Source of the DNA: Pyrenopolyporus hunteri
Lineage: Eukaryota; Ascomycota; Sordariomycetes; Xylariales; Hypoxylaceae
NCBI GenBank assembly: GCA_902806595.1
Contig: CADCXC010000038.1
Coordinates: 3,534,001 to 3,598,000 of the forward strand
Reading direction: 5' to 3'
DNA: 64,000 nt
Shown piece after piece: positions 25,705 through 37,263 of the stretch. The number at the start of each line of letters is the position of its first letter. The first letter of the stretch is position 1. The notes under the pieces are model-generated. The model made no database searches, was not told the origin of the DNA, and saw only the letters and a program-made list of their open reading frames with translations. Made by a program: the position numbers and the translations under genes.

Positions 25705-28700
25705 CTCGAAGCGGAGGTTGAAACGACAGAGCGCCCCTGAGACACAGCAAAGGTACTACACCAAATACTCAGGTCTATATATTGTAAGCATAGGGTATAG
25801 CGTGGCAGAGCCCGTGGTAAGCTATGTGAAGGAGAGCGAATCTAAACCAAGACTACCCGGGAGGTATGCATGTAGGTGGACGAAGAGGTGGGTAGGGCCA
25901 CATAATCGAGTCACGGTTAAAATATCCCAGCGTCTTCGGAGGTTGCGGTAAGGCTTAGTTAGGGGGTCTCTAGGTACCTACCTATCTACTATGTAAGCTG
26001 TAGCAAGGGCGATTTTGGGTACCTGCCTATCTAATTGATAAGCAAATGTTGTGTCACGACAACTTGTCGAGGTACGCACGTCAGTAGAAAGTGCTCCCGT
26101 AGTCTCTGACGTTACAAGGGGGGACCTGCCCCCATAGTACCTACCAGGTATAGTAGGCGGCAGAGTTACAAACTGCATAAAGGAACGCGAGCAGCGGGGC
26201 GTATACTGCTACATGTAGGTACACGTGCTCAAGACACAACCCATGTAGTATGTAGATGGAGATATTTTGATATGGCATACATGTGGGTAGGTGTCCCGAT
26301 GTTCTGTCGCAACCGAAACCCAACAGCCCAAGTGCTTCTAGGTTGTTACCGGTTTTCTTTCTCCAAGACCATGAGTCCAACCCAGATAACTATAATTAGG
26401 TGTTGGGCACAGGAGAGATCGGCGCTTGTTCTTACTTGGCAACGCTTTCGACATTAGTTTTGTTCGAGTATAGATTAGTAGGGTACATATAGTTATGTAC
26501 ACATGGAAAATAAATGGTCGATGCGTAATAAGAGCCGCATACGCTGTTAGCGTTTGTGTCGTGCATTGGGTCGTAGTGGGTATGTACCTATGCTGTGGTT
26601 GGGTTGTAGTGGGTTGTAGTGGTGTAAAGTGCCAAGCTTCAATCCCAAGACGTCTGAGAAACCACGCCAAGAACACCCCTGATTGCCCCTGGATTACATA
26701 CGGGTTGGAACTTTTCAATACCACATCATGGTAAGTACTACCTAGGTGGTGCGCTGGAAAGGCCGGATTGGTCCGTGCGACTCTATTCCGCTCAAATGGG
26801 TTCTAGCTAGTGCCGGGAATTGCTGGGGATTCCCGGGTACAGGTACCACACCAGGTGCTCTGCTTCTTCTTTACCCCTTTCCCCTGAACTTCGCCCTTTA
26901 CATCTCACTTTAGCACATCTCAGCTATCCTCATAGTTATCCCCCAAAGTCGGGATTTGATTAATTATAGCATACGACTGCTGCTTATCCCTCCTGAACTT
27001 CAGTCCGAGGCGTTTCACTGCCTTGTATTTTTATACGGCAGTATACTAAGGACCCGAGGTCTAGAATTAGGGGTCGGTCGGTTGGTCGCGTCCTGTACGT
27101 CAAATTGGTATGTCGAATTGCAGCCTTACGCATCTTGTAGGTGCACCAAATGGGCTCGGCATTTGGCTCAGATTACTCAATGATCGGCTGCAACCTTCGT
27201 GGCTGCATACAACGTCGCATCCCACACGAGTGAAGCTTTGGATTTGCGGAACGCATCTTGTGTCGAATCTGAGCCAAACTATCTAAGCCTTCGGGTCTCT
27301 ATTCGCTATAGTCTTCGCTTACATGTAGTACCCTTTCTGACCTATCCGACTTCTATCACACCCAGCGCCCTGCCCAACATCCATCTTGAGAGTGCGTGGC
27401 TTACCCTTTTCCGGCCAGTCAAACAATAGGCATCTGGCGTACGCAGCACACGACTAGAGGTATTACTTTATTTTAGCAAATCATCACATGATAACTATAG
27501 AATGCGGCTTTGCCAGGTCAAATTAGAACCCTTTCATGGCGGGGTTCAATTTCCGAGTCGTAAAGACTCTGGATACACATGCTAATGTTACCCGAAAGTT
27601 AGCACGACGGTTCAGCGTAGCTATTAGGGTCCTATTCGAACGAGTCTCGCGAAAGCGGTTGTGTATCCCCTATCTCTCGGGGCACATACCCGGGATACGG
27701 TGCGTCGACGTTTCACCTTCATCCGCAACTAAATGCAGAATATTCACATCCTTGTCCGTCTCGCATTGTACTAGGATATTTGATGACATTGGGTTCTTTT
27801 CGGAGCTCTGCCGCGTTGCAAGGGTTTTGCGGTATTTCGACTTACGTGGGCTATACACGCCCATTACCAAAATGAACGTGGTTGTCTTCTAGTATGGTTG
27901 TCTTCAGCACCGTAAAGGCAGGGTCTAGCATTATGGATACGCCCGCAAAGAGCCAGGAGGGGCAGCACATCTCTCCCATGACCCGGCCAGCAAGCTAGCC
28001 TTCCTGTTTTGAATTGACGTCCCACAACGATTGGTCGATTTTGGACGTCGGTGACGGTCCAGAAAGGCAAACCTTGCGTAACTGGTCTCTGCGCTTTTCC
28101 TCCTGTCCCTGGGCCCGTTACAGCCATTCGAGGCCCGGCCAAGTCTTAACAAAAATTTATGTAAGGCTTAAAATAAGCTCGGCTGAAGATAGACGGCGAA
28201 CAGACTATAACGTTCTTTTTTTAGCTTCTAGGCAAGGATCACGAAACCCCTAGTAGTATTCAACGTCAACCGCCTGGGTCCTTGAGCGTGAGACCTTAGT
28301 AACTGCGATCAACAACACCTAGCAAGAATAGGATAGTGTGGAGTATTATAGGCTAGCCAAAGGAGATTCTTCGCAGATCGTTCTCGAAGCCGCCGCACCT
28401 CTGTCAACCGCATTAAGTCGAGCGACTCGGGCCCCACGAAACCACCATACCCGCCAGTTCCTGGTATTCCATTTTAGGATAGAGCCGACTTAGCAATTCG
28501 CCTGGCACACGTAGTTCTGCCGCGTGGAGTCTTCATGCTCTTTCCCTAGAGTAGCTCGAGGTCACCTGCACCTCCTCTGTTTGATGCTTGTTTTGAAGGT
28601 ATCCCTGCTGGCTCCCTCTCTATTGTCCCCGCGATGGTATGGTGTGCACCTATTCAGACCTGTGGCCCGAGAGCCTCTATTTTAGACCAGCAGAAATGTT

Positions 28701-29306
28701 GTATAAAATCAGATATGATCGAATACATGGATTGCCTTCATTTCTCGTTCCAGCCAACAGGTATTGATCGAATCATCTACGAATCACGAAAATATTCCCG
28801 GGATATTTACGAATTATAACCCTTGCCCAGTCAAAAACGCCTAGATCTTGCCTCTTATACATTGCGAACACCGCCGTCCTTCCCATATTGAACCACTCCC
28901 TCTTTCTGGTTGAACCCGTTGCCTGGAGCTTACCTTCCACACGTCCTCTAAACTGGAAGCCTCACAATCTATTGCTAGTCGACTGACACGTCTATATCCT
29001 AAAGGATAGGGCCATATTCTGTGCTATCGCACTCTAGCTTCCTATAAAAAGAATGTTCGTGCGCCTTTTTCTATATACCTACGTATAACATCCCAAAAGA
29101 CTAGGATTGCCCATGAAACCCTTCTACACAACCAAGCAACCCCGTGATTCCCTCGCCCCTACTGTCTTCTTATAGACTACCTACGCATCCCATCAGTTTA
29201 AATACGGTGGCAGCTCAGCCGCCCCAATTCAACCTCCGCTAGCGCAACTAAATTATTAATCGTAGCTCCCGCAGATCTACCCTTTATAAATTGATATTCA
29301 GCGGCG
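25705..29306. other. Gene-poor 3.6 kb
   Basis: No supported gene. ATG frames such as 27536-27892 (118 codons) show no recognisable domain and no splice continuation. GGTACC/CCTA motifs occur near 25970-26025. The final few hundred bases should hold the promoter of the RRM gene; a TTTATAAA lies at 29283-29290, about 20 bases before its ATG. Confidence 0.5.
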
Positions 29307-30121
29307 ATGTCCAAATTATTCATCGGGTAAGATATAGCCTGGTTCCATCTATAATTTACTCAACTAATTAAAACGCTTTTGTAGCGGTCTCGCATGGCAC
29401 ACCGAAGATGCCACTCTCAGACAGAAATTCGAGGAATTTGGCCCTGTAGAGGAAGCGGTATGTGGTTCACCATACATTTTCCCGTATTACCTGCAGTTTA
29501 GAAACCTACAGACCACATCATCCGTAAAAACAACCCCGTCTCCAGTGCTGACGGAATTACGCTTAGGTTGTCGTCAAAGATCGTGACACCGGCCGAAGCA
29601 GAGGCTTCGGATTTGTCCGATACGTAAACGAGGCAGACGCCCAGAAAGCTATTGCGGGTATGAACAACGTGGAGTAAGTAATGATCCCAATCGACTTAAG
29701 CATCTCTAACAAGAGGACAATAGATTTGACGGACGAGCTATCCGTGTTGATAGGGCCTCTGACACCGGTCCCCGAGGCGGTGGCGGACGGGGCGGCGCTT
29801 TTACCCCACGGGGTGGGTACGGACAACAACCTCAAATGCCATATGCTGCCGGCCAACCGATTCCCTATGGGATGCCAAACCCGGTGATGTACCCCCCGGC
29901 TTACGGGCGCGGAGGAGGCTACCCGCAGCAAGTATATGGTACTCCTCCACCCCAAGGTATGACATAGAACCCCGAAAGTATCTTGAGTTCAAGAGGGACA
30001 AGGTTTAGACTAAGATATTTTTCCAGGTTACGCGCCGTACGGCTATCCGGATCAACAACAGGCTGGCCAACCGCAACAACAGCAACAACAGCAACCGCCT
30101 CAGGGACAACCGCCATATTAG
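29307..30121 (+). CDS. One-RRM glycine/glutamine-rich RNA-binding protein
   Basis: Five exons: 29307-29326, 29385-29457, 29567-29673, 29724-29956 and 30027-30121 (introns of 58, 109, 50 and 70 bases), 175 residues. The first exon is only 20 bases. The spliced frame reads MSKLFIGGLAWHTEDATL, then GPVEEAVVVKDRDTGRSR, then GFGFVRYVNEADAQKAI: a complete RRM (about 2-80) with RNP2 LFIGGL (4-9) and RNP1 RGFGFVRY (43-50). A GPRGGGGRGG RGG-box follows, then a Gly/Tyr/Pro/Gln-rich tail with a run of seven Gln. This is the architecture of small glycine-rich or cold-inducible RNA-binding proteins, which bind mRNA and often act as RNA chaperones. The tail is prion-like and may drive condensation (inference). 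CTAAC/CTGAC-type branch sites support the introns. It converges with the ChaC gene. Confidence 0.95.
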
Positions 30122-30776
30122 AAGCACCAGTCTCTGTTAACACGTCAGGAATCTAAATGAGGGCGCAACGGCAGTTTCGAGTAAGGGTAATCCTTACTTG
30201 AGACAGAGACCTAACGGCGATATAATCGTCCCTTCAGGCTTTAAGCTTCCTTGCAGCATTCCGATGTTCCCTATACACAATACCCCCAAGGCAATTGCCC
30301 ACTTACTATCATTTCCTTCAAGCGTCATCAGCCTCTAGACCCCAAGTTTTAGGACGGAGGACTTAGGCGACGGGATTTCACGCATCTACACACATTCGTT
30401 TCCCGTATTCTTTTATACTCGAGCCTCTCCATGGCTTCCCTTTTTTACCAAAGTGAATATTCACGCTACCTATCGTTTACGACTTTATGAAAGACCCGAA
30501 AGAGGCATGGCGGGAGATGAAAAGATGACTTAGGAGGACTAGGAGATTCGATATCAGGAATATGAATCTACTAAGTCTCTCATGGGAAGGGGCCTAAAAG
30601 CGTAGCCACGCCGGTGGATTTCAATGGCGGGGTAGAATAGGGGAAAATAAGTTAAGAAAAACTGCTCTAGTAGCACTCAGATCAATCAACACGACATATT
30701 TCTCACAATGCAAATTCGGTAGAACCTCTTGATAAACGTACGCAAGATCCTGCCTGATAAATACAACACCAATCGT
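30122..30776. other. Shared 3' flank between convergent RRM and ChaC genes
   Basis: 655 bases between the stop codons of two convergent genes. No frame is supported; it is probably the 3' UTRs of both. Confidence 0.6.
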
Positions 30777-31815
30777 TCATGCCTTCTCCGTCTCCTCCTG
30801 CTCATCCACGCTGCTCACCCTCCTGAACTCGTGGGATACGGGGTGCTCGAAGCCCTCCACTTCTAACTCGCCCTCACGGCGCTTGCGATCCAACTCACGT
30901 ACGCGGTTAGACAAGTCCGTGACATGAGCATCTCCGCTCTCTGGGCTTAGCTCATCGAGCGCCTTCTCGAGACTTAACAAGTAGTCGCGGTTCAGGCCGC
31001 TGGGGCCCTCGCTGACGTAGATGTGCTCGGCGAGGGCCTGGGGGTCCTGCGGCCCCGTGAACTGGTCGTTGTCCGGGGTGCCGATGTAGACGAGCGTGCG
31101 GATGGGCGGCGACCCGTCCGCCGGGTGGAACGGCGTGTAGTGGATCGTGTACCCGTTGATCTCGCGGATGTCCAGGTACTCCTTCACCTCGGCCACCTTG
31201 TCCGCCTTGATCCGGTACGCGGTGCCCCAGACCTTCTCGGGCGCCGAGTCGTGCGCGTCGACCAGCGAGGCCCAGAATGACCGCTCGATTAGCGTGACGA
31301 CTCGGCCGGGTGCTGTGGGCGTGCCGCGGTGGTCTTGACTGCAAATTTGACTTGCTGTTAGAATACGCTTCATCTAACTTGGCACGATAGACATTGTATG
31401 TCTATATCGAGCTACATATTGATTTGTTCTGTTATGAGGGTCAAGTTTACCTCGCCTGCCGATTTGTAAGCCGTATATTTCAGGGCCGAGTTCGGCAAGT
31501 GAGTCTATACCTGCCAAAACCGCCTCACGTAGCCCGTAACCCAACCGGGTACCCGTCGATCTACCGGGAGATTTCAGTGAGCTTCGGGCTCATAAGACAC
31601 GCTTCTTCATATCTACCAAAGGAGGTATGCAAACAGTGAAACTACTTCGGTACGGGATCTCACCATAGTGTGGAGGGGGTTTCCATATCAAGCTTCTGCG
31701 AGTCTATGAGTAAGGTTAAGTCGCAAATTTGAGGGCAGCAATTTGAGACTTCAACACACCCGTAACCGAATATCCAAAACTCGTCTGTCTCGGGAGGCGC
31801 ACCGTTGGCGGACAT
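30777..31815 (-). CDS. ChaC-type gamma-glutamylcyclotransferase (glutathione-specific)
   Basis: Six exons: 31815-31760, 31695-31664, 31560-31511, a 5-base microexon 31455-31451, and 31338-30777 make the coding part (five exons, four introns of 64, 103, 55 and 112 bases). The product is 234 residues. The joined protein begins MSANGAPPETDEFWIFGYGS, continues LIWKPPPHYDRRVPGW and VTGYVRRFWQASQDHRGTP, and then runs into the long last exon. It contains the ChaC fingerprint: the substrate-binding YGSLIW loop, FWQAS-DHRG, PGRVVTL, and the catalytic glutamate in YLDIREINGY (equivalent to human CHAC2 Glu83). ChaC enzymes cleave glutathione to 5-oxoproline and Cys-Gly in the cytosol, feeding the glutathione cycle. 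The C-terminal 50 residues are charged and poorly conserved. Note on count: five coding exons are seen; any non-coding leader exon is not determinable. Confidence 0.94.
31451..31455 (-). other. 5-base coding microexon of the ChaC gene
   Basis: On the minus strand the sequence reads CGGCAG|GCGAG|GTAAAC. The five bases GCGAG, completed by T from the next exon, encode Ala-Ser between FWQ and QDHRG. Exon 3 ends in phase 0 (TGG CAG|GTATAG) and the last exon must begin in phase 2 (CAG|T CAA GAC). They cannot be joined directly without losing the frame, and the microexon repairs it while restoring the family motif. Confidence 0.85.
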
Positions 31816-33688
31816 ATTTATGCTAGGCTTCGTAGGTGCCCGAGATTAAGTCGCTTCTATTTTGCTTTAAGCCAAGAAAACGCCTTCGTCGATTGGCGCA
31901 GATTCGTTGAATTGGTGACTATTAGCTCAAATAATCAAGTTCATGAGGCCTTTGATTCCGTCTTACGCCGCTCCAGCCGGTGATTAGGGGCACCGTCACG
32001 TAAGTATTGAATATGACGGGGGAAGTCGGATTGTACAATAGATGCCAAGCTTTTCGCCTTTTGGCGGCTTCATAAGCCATCGGGTCTGCCGTCTTCGCGG
32101 ATTACGGCTCCGGCTAGCGGAGCCCATGCCCATGTGCCACAAAGTACGTATATACCTCATTTTTACTCACACTATAGGTAGAGGTACATAATTCCGAACC
32201 CTATAGCTCCTACCCTTTTTCGAGGAGTGCCTGCTGTAGAGATCTATATTTAAGTTGAGGATTTCGTCATTTAGTAAGTGACTGCAAGGGCGACAGATTT
32301 AACCCTACGAATCTTATAGGCAATCGCGACAAGCATTGTGAGGAGAAGCAGGTGCCTAATGACGCTAAACTGCACCTCGCCGATTGAGAAACCGAGAACG
32401 ATCTTGAACCCCTTCATCATTTTTCATTTTATTTTTTATTTATTTTCCCTGGATCACAGATGAAGCATACATGCACCCCACAGAGACTCGGAAAGCACCC
32501 TTGGAGAAAACATGTGTGTTTGCACCCGCATTGCATGACCGCAGTCAAATGGGGCGTCTCTGCCTCACCTCGTTCACCAACAGTAACCATAGAAGGAAGA
32601 CCAGTGAGGTAACAGGTGAAATCCAGTCTGCTACGTACGCAGTGAGATTATGCGATGACGGGACGGGACGAAGATCGAGCATTCGTCACTCCAGAGCCTT
32701 ACTTGTGGAGCCGAACTCCCGAGTTTGGAACAGACTGGGAGCTTTTTATTTCTATAATTCCGCCTCGGGATGCGCCTCGCTTTCGTTTTCTAGAAGCTCT
32801 GTTCCTTCGGGCTGGCAATTTGCGTGAACGAGCTGCGGATTAATCCGACTAAGCGGTGACGTACCCTAAATTGCGTACCTATAAAGATGTGTCTAAGGGT
32901 CCTGGAGGCGTTGTGGAATGCGAAGACACAGCCCCGCTGCTCAGCATCGGTGTGAACTGTGTGATTTTGATCGCCAGTCTAATGCCTGCGGATCTCCAGT
33001 ATCAGTCAGACGGCCTCTGGCCAGTGCCGACCGTTCCATCTCTATCCATACGGCCCTAAGACAGACAATTTTCACCTTCGAGGGCCGAGGGAACAACACG
33101 GAAGCTGTTGACACAGAAATAATTATCCGTTCCCGAGGCGTCAGGCAGACGTCCAGACACCTGACCCGACATTAGTTTCTTTTTAATTCTCGGCGGCTCC
33201 AAAGTTGTCAAGTTGTCATCTGCCAGCTTCGGACCTGCATCAATACGGCCAAGAAGTTGTTAGGTTTTGGGCACTTAATTCTCGACGAAGGAGATTCATC
33301 TGCCCTAGCCGAATCCTCAGCAGCTGCTCCTCTCTTTCTTTTTTGTCCAGCTCAACACCCATGATCCTTGATTCTACTCGTTGAACCCACCGATATCTGC
33401 GGCTGAATCCAATTTATTCTTTGTCCGTTACACGACGGCTCGGTTGCACTGCCGCTTATTATTCGTCTATCAATTTGCCCAAATTATCTGCCTATCTTAC
33501 CTCCCATCACATCGCATCGCATCTCATACAAAAAGCAGATATAGCTGCATTGCGCTGCGACTGCGCGTCCTCTCCTTGTTCCGTATCATAAACAATCCTC
33601 TACACCTCTCCTATCCCTGCCGTCGTCCTCATTTTTCTACTATCCATACGTATCAAGCATAGAACGACGTAAAGAAGTAATCACCACG
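31816..33688. other. Intergenic 1.9 kb between divergent ChaC and penta-EF-hand genes
   Basis: Promoters of both flanking genes should lie here. The stretch 33300-33688 is pyrimidine-rich and probably the leader of the penta-EF-hand gene. One short ATG frame, 32655-32843 (62 residues), has a protein-like composition but no recognised family (see findings). Nothing else is supported. Confidence 0.5.
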
Positions 33689-34965
33689 ATGGCCTACAAT
33701 AGACCTTACAACCCCGACGAACTACCAAGGTGAGTGGGCGCCTAAAAATGTTACCATACCCCGCTATCGTCATCGCTCCGAGCCATGGTCGTCTGGAGTG
33801 GAAGAGAAGTTTAGCTATCGAGACAAGGGCGCCGCGGGCTTGTGTGCGATCGACGAGGAGCTGTCAACTGAATCTTATGCGTGATGGTGAGGGCTAACCG
33901 ACTTTTTGAAACTGCAGATTCGCAGAACCCGATCAAGTACGCGCACGCACCTCCGTTGCACCCTTCGCCCTATATCTGCCCTACATACCTTAACCCCTGC
34001 GCCAACCCCTCTTCTATCCGCCCTCGTATTTTTTCTAAACTACGACTGAACTACGACTAACTAAACCTCTCATCGTAGAAGGGCGGTGCAAGCCAACCGT
34101 CTGCTCGCTACGAGTCTAAACCCCAACCGCCCGTCCCTAGCACTCGGCACGACTCTCTTCCGTCTCGTCGCACCGACCAAGGACGTCTGACTCCTACTGG
34201 CTACGGCTCGGGTGGCTATAGTCATAGTAGTAGTGGCCACAGTCATAGCTACGATAGTTACAGACCCAACCCACCGCACTCGACCATGTCGCCGCCACCT
34301 ACCGCTACGGGCCCGCGACCCACGACGCATAACCGCCCGCCTGCTGCAAGCCGGCCGCCACCCTCTCCCGGCCCGCAGGACGGCGCCGCTGATCCGACTT
34401 TGCTGCCACTGTTCAGGGCTGTGGATAAGGATGGTATGTTTCCTTAGTTAATCAATCTTTTCTCTTCCCTTCACTTCCCTCTAGGCTAACGTCAAAACCA
34501 GGCACGGGTCAGCTTTCAGAAAGGGAGCTCTCAGCAGCCCTCGTAAACGGGGATTGGACGGCATTCGACCCGCAGACAGTGCGCATGATGATCCGCATGT
34601 TCGACAGCGACCGATCCGGGACGATCGGGTTTGAGGAGTTCTGCGGGCTGTGGTCGTTTCTAGCGTCGTGGCGCGCATTATTCGACCGCTTCGACGCGGA
34701 CCACAGCGGCAACATCAGCCCGGACGAGTTCAGCAACGCCCTCGTGGCCTTCCGCTACCGCCTCAGCCCCGGCTTCGTTGACCTGCTCTTCCGCACGTAC
34801 GACAAGCGCAACGAGGGCGTCATGAGCTTCGACCTCTTCGTCCAGGCTTGCATCAGCCTCAAGCGCATGACCGACGTCTTCAAGAAGTACGACGAGGACC
34901 GCGACGGTTACATTACCCTAAGCTTCGAGGACTTCCTCGTCGAGATTCTGAAGCAGCTCAAGTGA
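33689..34965 (+). CDS. Penta-EF-hand calcium-binding protein (ALG-2/peflin-like)
   Basis: Four exons: 33689-33729, 33918-33936 (only 19 bases), 34079-34433 and 34502-34965, giving 292 residues. The introns (188, 142 and 68 bases) have GTGAGT, GTACGC and GTATGT donors and CTAAC-type branch sites. Residues 1-130 are disordered and rich in Pro, Ser, Tyr and His (the long N-terminal tail typical of fungal PEF proteins). Residues 130-292 form the PEF domain: EF1 DKDGTGQLSERE (from 136), EF2 DSDRSGTIGFEE, EF3 DADHSGNISPDE, a degenerate EF4 (DKRNEGVMSFD, lacking an acidic residue at position 5), and EF5 DEDRDGYITLSFED used in dimerisation. Family members are cytosolic Ca-dependent adaptors acting in ESCRT, COPII and membrane repair (yeast Pef1). 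The role here is inferred. Confidence 0.95.
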
Positions 34966-35769
34966 GCAAAGCTCAAGCACGGGTATTCGCAATAGAGCAT
35001 GACTCGTATTGTGGCGTTTCAAAGGAGTGAGCGATGCTTTGTTTACCGCACTGGTATGTGAGAGCGCCTTTCTGTAGAGGCTCATAGAGAAGGACGAGAA
35101 GTCCCAGCTATGAAGCTGGGAAGTTCGTAAATGCATCCATATATATCATTACACTATTCGAGGAGAGCGGGGAGCCCGGACCTATATCTTAAAGACGAGG
35201 ATGGGTGCCCGACGATTTCTCATGCGAGCCCACTCGTAATTCATGATTCGAGGAGTGGAATGGAGAAAGCGGTATGCATGTCCGTGGATCTTGTTTTATC
35301 TGGTAGATACCATCAACCTATCACGGTTACAGGGAGAGATAACGAATGAATTTGCATAACCGGTGAAGGACAATCTCGTATTCCACCTTGTCGGGTGATT
35401 CGATGGTAGAACGTATCATAGTAGTGCTATCTTCCTTCTCCCTCCTGAAAATCCATACCGAGAACCCGTTTTTGTGACGCCCCTGCCTATCCCGTCTCCT
35501 GATCCTCCCGGCCGAATGCTATACCCTTATTTAAACACAGGAACCTTAAGAGAAGGAACACGACTCCTCGTGGACTTGAGCAAACATACGAATTTGTGAA
35601 ACCAAATGCAGCCTAGTACCTACTTCCACCCTCCCTTGGTATCATTTAGAAACCCACCACCTTAAGCGCGCCAGAACCTAGAAATAGTAACCCTTGCCGA
35701 AAAGAAAAAAACTCTCCTTGATAATATAGATGATTCCCATGCCTTCGGATAAATCAATATACCCTAGTG
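34966..35769. other. Shared 3' flank between convergent penta-EF-hand and MBL-fold genes
   Basis: 804 bases between convergent stop codons. No frame is supported; it is probably 3' UTR and spacer. Confidence 0.6.
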
Positions 35770-37263
35770 TTAAGCAGGAGCCGCCGCAGACCTAAATCTT
35801 GAGGAAAGGCCGCTTCTCCAAGATCTCATGGTCTTTAGGCTACCGGACGCCCTCTCTGTACGTGAGTCAACCGGGTTCAGTTTGCTTTGATGCTTAACCT
35901 TCATGTTTGCGCGAAAGTCCGGATTACCAACGGTCCACTGGTCCGCATTCTCAGAGGCACACCATAGTACGCCGTTCCCGGAGACGGCGACCTCGTCGCC
36001 GCTGCTGAGGCGCATGATCTCTGTGCTTACGCTGCCGATACTTGCATTGCTGCCTTGTCGTATATGTCCTAGTTTCCCCACCCCAGGATTCCTCTCCTCG
36101 GGAGGGTCCAGAGCACATTCTACCTCCTCTCGTCTCCATCGCTTCGTCTTTAGCAATCCGGTAGCTAGTCCCCTAACGTGCTTTTCCGCATCATGCGCAC
36201 TAATCCAGACGCGCGCACCCAGCCGTGTCGCAATCTCGGCACCGGTAGGTACCCCCGCACAGATATTGCCGCCGAACCACCATGGATTCGATATGCTATC
36301 CATACAATGTAACAGGGCCGTCAGTGGAAGGGCCGCTTCGGCTACAAGATGGGACGTGGCATAAGGTGCGAGATGGGCATAAGATATTCCATGGGGCGAG
36401 AAGAGGACGGAGACTGGACGGGTGGTACTGTATGAAGTGGCAGGGCGCATATGGCTCTGGGAAGTAGAACGCTTGAAAGCAGTATTCGGGCGTGGTTGCA
36501 GCGGGGGCGGAACTAATGTCATTGTGGACTGGACGGAGCGCAAGGAGTGTGGTGATATTGGTGGGGACGGCGGGAGGAGAAATGTATTAGATCCAGGTAG
36601 GTTTGTAGGCGTCGGATTGGGGCTTCGCACGTCCGGCGTAGTCGGAGTAGCAGGCGGCGTCGGTGGTTTCGATATGACGGGGACACTGAGTTGTAAGTTA
36701 TGCGTAGGGGGTGGTCGATACGTAATGCCGATTGCTCCGTGTAAACCCCCAAGGTCTCGCTTCTGTGGTATGAAGGCGACAGTTACCTCACCTCCTTGGC
36801 CACCAGGGGTCACAGGTGGAACGGGAACTCGAATAACAGACTGTTTACCCGTTAACCTCGGGTCTTCCCATCGTTCGATCGTCCGGATTTTCTCTTGGTC
36901 GAAGTATTTCCAGCTCTTGATCAAACGCGCCGTGGTCGGCTCGGCGAGGATGAGCGTCTTAGTTCCGGATGCCGGTAACTGCCGGAGTGTGGCTTCATTG
37001 CAATGGTCACTTTTGTGTTGACTGATGATAACAAGATCGGGCGGCGACGGCAGCTCCGAGAGCGAGGAGATACATGCCGGATGGATGTGAGTTGTAATCG
37101 AGATCTTGGAATGGAATACTTTCGAAGGGCCGGTTAACCAAGGGTCGAGGAGGATCGTGAAAGGCCGCGGTATTACGGAGCTCCGGGCGAATTCGGGGAT
37201 GATAGGCTCGAAGGACAAGAGAAATGAGGCATCGGAATTGAGGTTCTTCACGGTCAAGGCCAT
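35770..37263 (-). CDS. Metallo-beta-lactamase-fold domain protein with degenerate metal motif
   Basis: Single exon, ATG at 37263, 497 residues. The N-terminal part resembles UlaG-like (Lactamase_B_3) metallo-beta-lactamase-fold proteins of fungi: ILLDPWLTGPS (37-47), LVIISQHKSDHCNE (77-90), then TKTLILAEP. The usual HxHxDH metal ligands are reduced to Q-H-K-S-D-H, so the first two histidines are absent. A Pro/Ser/Thr-rich linker of about 95 residues (190-285) interrupts the fold. The second half resumes with SVLFSPHGISYAHLAPYA, WWFGGNICAGVPTGAEIATR and WISAHDAEKHV, where the late histidines of the fold are kept. The tail is basic and Ser-rich. I assign the fold, not an activity; a hydrolase with changed metal binding or a non-catalytic protein are both possible. 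Confidence 0.82.
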   Translation of the reverse strand: MALTVKNLNSDASFLLSFEPIIPEFARSSVIPRPFTILLDPWLTGPSKVFHSKISITTHIHPACISSLSELPSPPDLVIISQHKSDHCNEATLRQLPASGTKTLILAEPTTARLIKSWKYFDQEKIRTIERWEDPRLTGKQSVIRVPVPPVTPGGQGGEVTVAFIPQKRDLGGLHGAIGITYRPPPTHNLQLSVPVISKPPTPPATPTTPDVRSPNPTPTNLPGSNTFLLPPSPPISPHSLRSVQSTMTLVPPPLQPRPNTAFKRSTSQSHMRPATSYSTTRPVSVLFSPHGISYAHLAPYATSHLVAEAALPLTALLHCMDSISNPWWFGGNICAGVPTGAEIATRLGARVWISAHDAEKHVRGLATGLLKTKRWRREEVECALDPPEERNPGVGKLGHIRQGSNASIGSVSTEIMRLSSGDEVAVSGNGVLWCASENADQWTVGNPDFRANMKVKHQSKLNPVDSRTERASGSLKTMRSWRSGLSSRFRSAAAPA

